Positions 8,482 through 20,400 of a DNA stretch of 26,769 nt are shown in pieces. The notes under the pieces are model-generated. The model ran no database searches. It was given only the letters and a program-made list of their open reading frames with translations, and was not told the DNA's origin. Origin of the DNA: Saccoglossus kowalevskii (lineage: Eukaryota; Hemichordata; Enteropneusta; Harrimaniidae); the NCBI RefSeq assembly GCF_000003605.2, contig NW_003149267.1, forward strand, positions 474,994-501,762. Reading direction: 5' to 3'. Numbering within the stretch: the stretch's first letter is position 1; the number at the start of each line of letters is the position of its first letter. Both the position numbers and the translations under genes were made by a program.

Positions 8482-11400
8482 GTTTGTTTTTGTGTGTACG
8501 TAGATTCGTGTCAATGTCATTACAAAATGTGTATAATGAAAAGTACAAAAAATAATGAACAAACTTAATTCAAAACGTTAGATTGACGATACTTGGTTGG
8601 TTAAATGGAAAGCTGCCAACTATTGATATTGTTGTTTCCTTTTGTAAATCAACTTTGTGATATGAGTTAATTGAAATTTTTTTTTTTAATTTTATGATTT
8701 ATCATCACCTGAAAACGGCACACAACTGAGTATTTGTTTGATCGAAAAAAAATGAAATTCTCTAATTCGCATATGTACTGCTTGTTTTGATAGGTACAAT
8801 AATGCATATTAGTGTTTTTAAATTTTTATTATACAAACATTGTTGCATGGCTTACAATTGCAACATTTTTAGTCTATGATAGATCATTGTTGGATTTAGT
8901 TTTCAGTATAGAGTATATATGGAAAACAATAGTAACAAATATATAATAAAATTTCATCTATATTTCATCTTTTAATGATAATTATGGTACAAATTAATTG
9001 TACATCTATAGTGTCACAGAAATAAAAAGTCAACCAGGCATAACATGTAATATTAAAAACTAAGTAAAATAACACAGATGATTCCAGTCCCCAGGAGATG
9101 AAGCATGTAGCCATCAAAGTATTCACTATGATACATAATATTGACAACTGTAAAGACCACCATGATATTGAATAACTTGGAGTGGTTTGATAATGTTCTT
9201 ATTATATATCTTTGCTTCAGGTCCAGATTCTAAACCAGGAAGTGATTTGCTTCAAGATGTATTTGGTGACTTTACCCCAGCAGACTTAGCAGGCGAATCT
9301 TCCTCAAAAAGTGATTATACTCCGACAGCCAAGTCGGTATCTCCTGAAAAGTTCACTTATGTACCCACACCTCTGTCTGAATGCAATAAAAAGAAGGAGA
9401 CAAAAGACGTTGAGGAATATGATCCTACAATATCTTCTAATGCATCATCCATTTCCACAATTGAAAAAAGTTTTCCAGAATACAACCCAACAGCAATAAA
9501 AAAAACTAATAATAAAGTTTCCCCACCTAAATCCCACAAGTCCGCTAAGTTTGAATATCCATCAAACGCGGATGATTTTCCTGAATACGATCCCACAAAG
9601 ATAAAGGGATATTCCCAGTCTTCATCAACGTTTGTACAAGAGAAGGAGGAAGAGTATGTACCTGGAGATTGTAATGATCAAATTAACATTCCACAATACA
9701 GTCCAACAGTAATACAAGACAATAAGCAAATCTGTGACTCGCCCGAAAGGTACGAGGTCACCAGTAATTCAAACGATTTCCCTGAATATGTGCCAACTGG
9801 GATTAAGTCAACAAAAAACAAATCTGAACATTGTGAATTTACTCAAGAATCTGGTGAGTCTGCAGAGTACTCTCCAAGTGATAATACTACAAATACCACA
9901 CCCGCTTCCAATACTTTTCCACAATACACACCTACACCTCTCTCTAAAAAGGAACCCAAGAAGAAAAGTTCGTCAAATAAGTATTGTGTCAATCGAGCTA
10001 CTCCAGTCAATGATCTCGAGTATGATCCTTTAGTTAACTATAGCACAGATCTGAAACCAAAGAAATCTGCTTCTGCTGCTAATAATTGCTTCAATGAACT
10101 GGATGTTGAGGCAACATTCTCTGATGACGACGACGAGGAGGAGAAGAAGTTAGTTATTGATCAAGATAAACATAATTCCAAGGTTGCAGTGTTACAAACT
10201 GATAAACTTTCAGTGAACAATGTTGGTGCTGTTATAAATAAACTCAAGAATAAAAGAAAGGTGTCCAGTAACAGTGGGAAAAATGAACTGAAAAGTGGTG
10301 ATAATGAAAGAAAAGGAAAAGTGTCTAGTAATGGTGGGGAAGGCAAAGAAAAAAGCATCGTTAAGCAAGACAAAACGAAGACGTCAAGTAACAGTGGGGA
10401 AAAGAAATTAAAAAATGGGGATAAATCATTGAATACAAAGACTCTAGGTAAAGGCAAGATATCTGGAGGACATGGAAAGAAGTCTTCCAGTGGAAGTAAA
10501 GATAAGGTGCACAGTTCCCATCAGAAAAAAGAAAAACCAGATAAATTGAAAAACAGCAATGTCAAACAAGAACACAAGTTAAAATCGCCTGAGAAGAAAA
10601 GCCAAGAGAAAAAATCACAGGAGAAGAACAAATCTCCGGAAAAAAATACAGACGCAAAGAAGGTGGAAGTTTTAAATGATACTACCGGAGGTATATCTAA
10701 AGATGTTAACGTCACCAAAGGTGCAAATAAGAGAACATTAGAAGTATCATCAGATAAGCTATCTAATTTCTACAGTAAAAAAATTAAAATTGACACTGCT
10801 GGCAAATCAAGTGATTCTCACAAGAAGCAAATTCACAAAACTGACAATAAATTGAAAAAATCAACTATTACACCACTCGGTAAAAAAACAAAACTTTTAC
10901 AGAAAAACAAATTTGAAAGTGTCCATACTAAAGGTGCTAAGACTGGAATTAATTCTAAACTTCATAAATCCAAACAATTTGACCCATTCGAGTTGTCCTC
11001 TGACAGCGATGTCGTCGAGAAGGGTGCATCAAGTTCACATGGAACACCAGGAAAAAGAACTGTCAAAGATTCAAAAACATTGAAATCTAAGTCCTCAAAA
11101 AAGGATCCATTTGATTTGTCATCTGATAGTGATGTAGTGTCCCATAAAGAAAGTTCTCGCAAGAAATCAGGAGACAAAACAAAGAAAGATCATAAAACAC
11201 CTCACTCCAAGTCTCAGAAGAAATCTCTGTTGGACTTATCTGATAGTGACTTTGGCAAGTCTGACAGAAAAAAAGACAAGAAAAACACTAAAAAACCATC
11301 AAGTTTTGATCTGTTTGGTGAAGATAGTGATGACAGTGGTGCTTTGGTTATAAACGATGATCCGATTATAGTGTCGTCAGAAAGCGATGCTGGATATTTG

Positions 11401-14400
11401 GCTGAACTACGTGATAGCGATGTAGAAAGTCTTTCCGATCATGATACATATGAAGAATGTTTACATATATTCAATGAAATACCAAATAAAAAAGCGAAAA
11501 AATGTGAGAAGCGAAAGGTAAGTTTCCATATACTTTATATTAGATCAAAATTTGTTGTTGTGTTGTGTTGTGAGAAAGCTAACGCGAATAAATCATCACA
11601 AATATGCAGTCAGTAGTCAGGCAGGCATGTCCTGAATAGGGTAGTATAGACTACCAGTAATTCATTATGAAGACATCATATCGGGGATTTTCCTACAAAA
11701 AACCTGCGAGAGGGAGCACTGTAATTCAGCTGCATCACCAAGTGGGAGAGATAGGGTTCTCTCTACCAGGGTGTGGAGTTTTTGATAATTCTAAGTTAAA
11801 ATGGAGCATTCTATGGCTTCCTTGGGGCCAAAATTACTATCAAACAGGTCACAGTTGAAGACTGTGGCCACATGTGATCCCTGGTCAATCAGAATTTCAT
11901 GGTTGCCAGAGGATATATCATGAGGGCGCTGCACCCCTGTTCCCTTGTTTAAAAAAATCCCTGATCACATGAAAAGATTAATACACCATTTCTTTAAAAC
12001 TTCACCCTCTTATGATACTAGTATAGTGCATCTGAGACAACAAAATGACATATTTGAATGAAAGTAATGATCATTATTTGTTGTCGCGAGTACTTTAAAA
12101 TCTCACCATAATTTTTTGGATGACTACGAATCAAAATGTCATCGTCGCTTTGATCAGCCTTACGTGTCATCCATTACGACATAGAAGTGCTTCGTTAGAC
12201 AACACTGATTTAATTTTATGGATGACATCCTCTGGAGACCCCAAATCTAATGCGATAGGGCGAAGAAGAAAAAAAACTGCTAAAAAAATAATGCTGCTAA
12301 AACCACAGGACTACGGAACTGGTATAAAAATTATGAATTGAACTACAGAACACAGTGTATCATAAAAACAACAAGAAATAAATAAATATTAAATAAGGAA
12401 AAACTGTGTTGTATTGAAAAAAAAATTGAATTAAAAATGAACAATAAGTTTGTCAACAGCAACCTGGAAATTAACTTCTTTGACATTCAAACTACAGCTT
12501 TTAAAGTGACACTTCAGATAGACTAAGTGTAGACTTCAACTATGTAACAAATTATAAGAGGCTCGATATTGAAAAAAAAAACACCAACAAAAATTTGGAT
12601 GTAGAAAATTTGCATATGAAAATTTGTCATATGATCAAAATAATACTGACTTTGTGTGCAAGCAACTTGTCAAAATCAGAAAATGAAATAAAAATTAATA
12701 AGAAACTTTTCTTCATCTCAAAAGCGGATTTTGGCCGAGGAGCTTCCTCTGCTTTTGTTGCAGTTTTGTCGGCTTCAATGCAGACATAGCAACCGAACTG
12801 ACTTGTCGCCTGACTGACTTTTAGGCCACCATACGCCTCCACTCCTCTCCCATTTCTCTCATCATTGCAGAAGAAACGCAGGACAGCCACTCTGGACAAT
12901 ATGTCCTCAAAGTTGTCTGGGCGAAACTTGCTTGCCACTACCAATCTCTCTTATAGCTGTGTAAACATCACATCTCCCGGGCCAACGTCAATTGCGTACC
13001 AGTCTACAACAATCCCTCCATTTTTCTTCTGATCTTCTATGCTCATGTATTTTGGTGGCATGGTGGCCATGTTAGAATTCCTGGCAACACAATACGCATG
13101 TGCAGAAGATCATTTACGACAAAATTGGCAGGCTTTGAGGTAGTCTCAAACTAATGTGCACGCGGATGTCATCCATAAAATTAAGTCGGTGTGGCCTTAC
13201 GAGAAGACAAGATTTATAGGAAACTTGTATTGGGATGGGAGGCTGAAGCTTGATTGTGCTCATGACTTTTATGATTGGTCACAAGGTTTGATGACCACAT
13301 TGTCATTTTAAAGTGCTTTATTTCCTATATTTATACAGATTTTAGGGAATTGGATATTTTTCTGTCATATCATCATTGTTGCCATATTGGATTTACTGGT
13401 TTGTAGCATCTGCATGCAAGTACCAGTGATTGGCATCTTGTCTTCTTCGCAACCAATTGAATGGCTAGAAAATAACATTTCGAGTGAGGTGTGGTGCGTG
13501 ACATTTGGTTGAGTTGCCTGCCATTCACACGGTTTCCCTGTGATGATTCTTGTTAGCCACAGTCCCTAAACCACCCAATGACACGAAAGAACATCTTGAT
13601 CACTATTAAATTGGCGAAAACGAGTTCAAATTGAACTGATCAAAATGTATCCTATTAATTTACTCACCTGAAAAAAAATAATTTCCATTTGTATCCTATT
13701 AATTCGCTCACTCCAAAAAATAATTATTTTTACTACCGCGAATTAATAGTTCTTACGATACTCATAATTGTCACATAGTTTGATTGCCCAGTTAACAGAA
13801 AATAGCATAAAATGTTCAACAATATCCTCGGGGGCGGAGCTACGTCACGAACGTTCTATGTTGCTAAGACGCGCACCACTGTACCACGTATTTCTATGGG
13901 CTTTGTGCGCGCTGCTGTGGAACGCCGGTGGAGCCGGTGAAAACTCGAGAAAACAACACAAACTCAACTTTGAAGTAATCCCGAACAACCAAATTTATAT
14001 ATGTTACACACGTAGGGCTAATCTTGTTACACTGTTCAGGGGACTCTCAACAACCATCGCAAAGTACCGTTTTCTGCGAGTTTTTGGTCTTTGTTTTCAC
14101 CGCGAGGGTTGCCATGGCCAGACCTACCTGAACCAATGAAACTGTACAGGTATTATGCAATATGGTCTTAGCTTAGACCCCTGTGTTCCTGCTTGCACCC
14201 ATAATTCCTGATTCCCGAATAAATAGCGTTTGTGCATTTATCGCTTGAGCTCTTGCGTGTCACCTGAGGTCAACAAACCGTAAAATTGTCAAATGTTCCA
14301 AACGTTCAAAGTCTCAGTACATCGCCTGTTCGTTTTTCCAACCCACAGCATATAAATTCCCTACAAATGAAAATACCAAAGTACCATCATCTTTCAACTA

Positions 14401-17400
14401 ACTCGTTCCAGCAACGTGCAAATTATTTTTGGCTATAGCGGAATATTTTTGTATTTGTTGTGGTATTTTGGGAGTTGCCCGCCATTTGTGAATATCAAAG
14501 ATCTAATGTTTATGGCGAATGAATTGCTTTCTAGAGTTCAGACACTGATTTTGACAAACAAGAAGAAATCATTGACAGTGATGTTATTGGTAACTTACAT
14601 AAAAAGCAAAGACTGGCACATCACGCCAGACATGAAACAGTAAGTAGGAGTTATACATAACTAATTTCAAATGCTTGTTTCAAACTTGTTGAGCATACAT
14701 ATAAGTATCTCGTGAACAGTGAAGTCATTTACTTGATACATTGCCTGCTGACATATACCAGTTGGTGATCTGTTAAATTGCATTAAAATGAATTCCACTT
14801 TGTTGATATTCACATATTCTTCAACAGGGTGTAATCACATTCTATTTGTTAAAACTCACCAACATTCACCAACAGGTTGTAATCACATTAGATTTGTTAA
14901 AACTCACCAACATTCACCAACAGATTGTAATCAGATTTGATTTGTTAAAACTCACCAACATATTCACCAACAGGTTGTAATCAGATTGGATTTGTTAAAA
15001 CTCACCAACATATTCACCAACAGGTTGTAATCAGATTGGGTTTGTTAAAACTCAACAAAAGTTGTAATCACATTGGATTTGTTAATCGCATTGGCTTTGT
15101 TGACATTCACATGTTAACTCACCAACAGGTTGTAATCACATTGGCTTTGTTGACATTCACATGTTAACTCACCAACAGGTTGTAATCACATTGGCTTTGT
15201 TGACATTCACATGTTAACTCACCAACAGGTTGTAATCGCACTGGCTTTGTTGACATTCACATGTTAACTCACCAACAGGTTGTAATCACATTGGCTTTGT
15301 TGACATTCACATGTTAACTCACCAACAGGTTGTAATCGCATTGGCTTTGTTGACATTCACATGTTAACTCACCAACAGGTTGTAATCACATTGGCTTTGT
15401 TGACATTCACATGTTAACTCACCAACAGGTTGTAATCACATTAGTTTTGTTGACATTCACATGTTAACTCACCAACAGGTTGTAATCACATTGGCTTTGT
15501 TGACATTCACATGTTAACTCACCAACAGGTTGTAATCACATTGGCTTTGTTGACATTCACAGTTAACTCACCAACAGGTTGTAATCACATTGGCTTTGTT
15601 GACACTCACATGTTAACTCACCAACAGGTTGTAATCACATTGGCTTTGTTGACACTCACAAATTAGTATTAATCACCTTGGCTAAGCATAATTTTTTATT
15701 TTTTTTTTATTTTTTATAACTTTGTTCTTTGCAGACTAGGTTGAAAAAGGTTGTTGCCAGGCCACATTTTCAACCAAGTCCAGCGCAAGTATGTCATAAT
15801 AGGTACCTAGCTTTACAAAAACAGTTGAGTGAGCAGGCATCAACAAGTAGTAATACAGCCAGCTCAGCGAGTGCATCAAGTAGTACAGCTAGCTCATTAG
15901 GTGCACCAGGTAGTACTAATGGATATAAAGACGTTATAACTGATAACACAGGCAGTAAGAAACGTATGGCTCATATGCCGAAGCCTTCACCATCGCCATC
16001 ACAGACATTAACAAAATCAAATCCTAAAAATGAAAAAAGAAAAGCACATATACCCAAAGCAGTAAGTATAAATGTTATAGTATTATATACAAATATTAAA
16101 ACAATTGTGTAATGCTTTACTATCTACATAAAAACAAAAGGACAAGTGTGGGTTTACCCGCTAACAACATTTCAAGGAATTTATCTTCTTAGTCACATGT
16201 GATTTTCTTGATAAATCTCACAATCCAACTTATAAATTTGTCTCAGTGTTGTCTTGAGGCCTTGAAAAAATTTAATAAACGGAGCGTTGAGATTATTTTT
16301 TGTGGTTGTTAAAATTACCAACATAGAGCACTGTGCAGTGGCGAATTAAAGATTGGCTCACACTTTTTTTGATGGTGTGCATACTGACCAAAAACTTTAT
16401 TTGGGTTTAGGCCTGCCCTACTTGATTCCAATTTTAGGCATTTCTTTACATTCACTCAATAATTTAGTGTTAATGAAAAGCTTGCAGTAAATATACACAA
16501 TATTTATCCATGTTGATCCAATCGGTAACTAAAACACACCATTCATATATTCTGTTTTGTTGTTACAGATAACTTGTAAGAATCCTCGGCCAACAATTCC
16601 TGTGGAGTATGGCAGCAAAGTTCCTGCAAATATCAGACAAAGATATCTTAATGTATTTATTGATGAATGCCTTAAATTCTGTAAAACTGAGGAAGAATCG
16701 TATGCTAGGGTGAGATTACAATTCAGTTATGTATTCAATGGCTTGGCTATGTCATGTGCTTTGTAATGTATAATTTGCTCTTTTGCTCTGTCTTTTGCTT
16801 GGTGACCCTTGGCTATGTCATATGTCGGGTGATCCATGACCTATGCATGTCACATGCTTGGTGATCCATGACCTATGCATGTCACATGCTTGGTGATTCA
16901 TGACCTATGCATGTCACATGCTTGGTGATCCATGACCTATGCATGTCACATGATTGGTGATCCATGACCTATGCATGTCACATGCTTTGTGATCCATGAC
17001 CTACATGTATGCATGTCACATGCTTGGTGGTCCATGACCTATGCATGTCACATGCTTGGCGATCCATGACATATGCATATCACATGCTTGGTGATCTATG
17101 ACCTATGCATGTCACATGCTTGGTGATCCATGACCTATGCATGTCACATGCTTTGTGATCTATGACCTATGCATGTCACATGCTTGGTGATCTATGACCT
17201 ATGCATGTCACATGCTTGGTGACTCATGACCTATGCATGTCATATGCATGGCTATCTGACAATGTCATTGATGGATAATTCATGTTTAACTAAACAGGCT
17301 TTAAAAGAAGAGAAGGCCATGTATGAAAGAAGTACAGGTAGAAATGTCTACTTGAATTTATGTATAAACACTGTGAAGAGATTACGAAAACTGCAGCCAG

Positions 17401-20400
17401 CAAATTTAAACAACAAAATATCACCTGATAAGAATGGTAATCAAAAAAAATATATTTCACATGAAGCAGTGCTTGCTGGGAAAAGAGCTACACAGACTAC
17501 ATTTACAGTACATAGGTCTTCCTATCAGAGTCAAGAAAATTACAAATTTTCAGGTAAGTGCCAAGCCTTAGCTTGTAATGTGATGCACACATCACATAAA
17601 CAGTTGTACAAATGTAGTCATTGTTTTAATTAGGAGTACCTGTTTCACATGAAACCCAAACATATGTAGACTTGCTCTATTTGTCAGTTCATATACATGT
17701 AGCTTGCTTATGGGCCTGTTTTTTACAGCAATGGCTAATTGAGTCTGACTGGACTATGTTGACCTCTCAGCACATTGTACGTCCACACGTGTGTATGTCT
17801 CTATGCTTGAATCTTTGATTGTCTCATAAATGGACTACTCATTTGGTTTCAATAGACAACAATGTTAGTGTTTGAGTGAGGTTTTCTTGAAAAAACAGGT
17901 TATAAAAATCGAATCACAAGTATGTATTACAATTCTGACCAGTAAAACATGTGTTCTCAAACTCCTACAAAATGGATTTTATCACATCACCTGCTGGACT
18001 GCTAAAAACCTCAACAAATTGTACTGTGAATGTGAGCCTTTCTAACTTCAAGTTTCTCAGGAAAACAAACAGTTTTGTTGTCTAACCGATAGTTGCCCAG
18101 ATCTATAGGACACTGGCACTATTGACATAGCTTCACACACTAGTCTAACAGCTGAAGTAATTGATATAAGTGAACCCTAACTCTGCCAATTGGCTAACAA
18201 CAGTCATAAGATTTTAGGGTCTATAATTGGTGGTATGAGGCCTGAAAGTATTTATAGCAGATTTATTCTTCCTGCCAAAAATTGACAACATGGTGGAAGA
18301 GAAGTGTCTGAAGTTTCTTGGGAGAGAAGAAAAATAAGTTCCCAGATATCTAAAATATAGTTCTTGTTACTTTACTCTCTGTTACAAATTTTAAAGTGGC
18401 TAGACAGAGAATTTAATAGAAAAAAATTTGCGAAATGACCAGAAACATGAAAATCTTTTCTTTTCTTTTTTTGCTATGTTATTTTGTAGGTGCTGAATTG
18501 TATGAAAAGCTAAAGCCTTATTTGGCAACTGAAAAACAATTACAAGAAAATGGATATCCAAGATCATCACCAGATAAACCAGGAACAGCAGTCATTATGA
18601 AAGAGATGAAAAACAAAGCACCGTCAAATGACAGCAAGTATTTGGGACATCCGTAAATTACCAGTGTTCTCTCTAAGCCATTTTGACACACGTCATTTGG
18701 TTTTCAGATTGGATTCAAAAATAGCTTACTGGTGGCCATTTTGTTTCAGTTTATCTTTGACATGCCCTATTAACTGATCTTGTTCAATTTTCTATATTTG
18801 TTGATACCAGGGACTATGTACCCTGCAATCACTTATTATCCATCACTGCTTTTTATTTTTGACTAATCTCCCAATGAAGGTGTAAACAAACAAAACATCT
18901 CCGTACCAGGAAACTTTAATATTCCCCTTTATATGAAATAAAACAAAGTCAAATCTTTTTTAAACATTGGCAACCAACCCTCAAAATGAACATATATTTT
19001 GCTGTTGGACATGTAGAATGACTTATGTTTGTCTCCTGATCTGGTGAATTCTGTCCCTCTGTTTCAGGGAGACCTGCTACACATCTTGTTCTATTTTCAA
19101 CTAACAAGAAGCTCATCATGTGTTTATTTGCAGGCAATCAGAAAATCTGCTCACGATGTGGTAAGACGTATCTTGTTCGACCTGGTGGACATTATATCAC
19201 AAAAGAAGAATGCATTTATCATTGGGGAAGATTATGGAAAAACAGAGGTGAGTCTTCCCCCTCCTCCTCCTCCTCCTTGTTCACATCAGATCATCCTGTA
19301 TCAATAATGACATGCAAGCGTTCTAACATCATACAATGTGAACTTTTTGTGACAGAACCAGAATGGCATAACCAAATCAAATAATTTCCTTAAACATTTG
19401 AACAGAACACTGAAAGTCAAATTTAGTCACAAAATAAACCAGCATAATCTTCAGATTTTTTTTCAATATTTTGATCAAAACCTGCAGATGGTAGGAAATG
19501 ATGTCCATTCAATCCAAAAAATAAGAAAGAAATTATCTAAATATATTTGAAAAGGTGCAAAATGCAGCAAAATTTTGACAGGGAAAAACAATATGCTGTC
19601 CAATGGTTGATTGGTTGGTTAGTTTCCACCATAAATATATTACTGTAGTTAATGTGACCAAATGTATAACTAACTCAAATTAAAAATTCATCCTCATTTA
19701 AGATTTCTGTAGGGCCTACTATTTTGTAGTGCCTAAAGTTGACTTTAGCTCCAAAAAAAATGGAAATTAAATGCTTTCACAGTATCTCAGAGTACAACTT
19801 TCATGGTACTTGCATGTCATGTCATGTTGTGTAAAGCAGCATCTTACTTAGTTACACCTATATCATGACTTGCATTTTTTTGTATTTAGTTGGTGGTGTT
19901 ATTGAGAGCCGATATTCGTGTTGTCAAGGTGATTCTAGCACAAAAGGATGCTGTGTTGGTAAGGTATGTATCACAGTCCATGATATCTGGATATGATATT
20001 TTCAAATGGTGAATATTGGTCTTCACCTAAAAGACTTCTTGTTTGACAGTGTTTTATATAACATTTGCTGTGCGGAAGCCAATCAGAGGTGTTCATTATG
20101 TGATGGTGATGATGATTTCAATTCTAAGTTTTTAATAAATGCTCAAATGTTAACTAATTTGCATATGAAAGAAGTGTATATAGACCTCTATTCTCTATTT
20201 TTACTTCTTAAAAATTATAAGCCTTATTAGTAGACAGTATCTTCTAATATGGTAAAGTACTCTTTATTTAGAGATTGTATCTCCTAATATGGTAAGATAT
20301 ACTTAGAGATTGTATCTCCTAATATGTAAGATATACTTATTTGAGAATTGTACCTCTTAATAATATGGTTAGGTACACTCCTTAATGGAAATTGTGTCTC

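Larger units (their letters stand above)
11518..14534 (+). other. REXO1: REXO1 intron 2
   Basis: A 3.0-kb GT-AG intron ending GCTTTCTAG. It hosts an inverted-repeat element (12192-13202) with a broken reverse-strand ORF, a short direct repeat at about 13645-13730, and a CpG-containing promoter-like patch near 13830. 11518-12190 and 13203-13640 show nothing I recognise. Confidence 0.75.

Noticed and set aside
9357-11177. Minus-strand Ser/Leu/Phe-rich open frames and plus-strand alternative frames inside REXO1 exon 2
   Set aside because: Antisense or frame shadows of a Lys/Ser/Asp-rich coding exon.
13768-14139. 123-codon open frame in REXO1 intron 2
   Set aside because: No recognisable domain and a non-ATG start; it crosses the promoter-like CpG patch, whose composition explains the open frame.
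14416-14643. 75-codon open frame overlapping exon 3
   Set aside because: It is in a different frame from the exon supported by splice phase and the KR-x-AH motif; its N-terminal part is intron sequence.
18638-18639. GT donor three bases after the proposed GC donor of exon 7
   Set aside because: It gives phase 2, and no nearby acceptor restores the zinc-cluster frame of exon 8.
18435-18656. 73-codon frame with a signal-peptide-like start ([20 protein letters not shown])
   Set aside because: The hydrophobic start is the pyrimidine-rich 3' end of intron 6, and the rest is REXO1 exon 7 read into intron 7.
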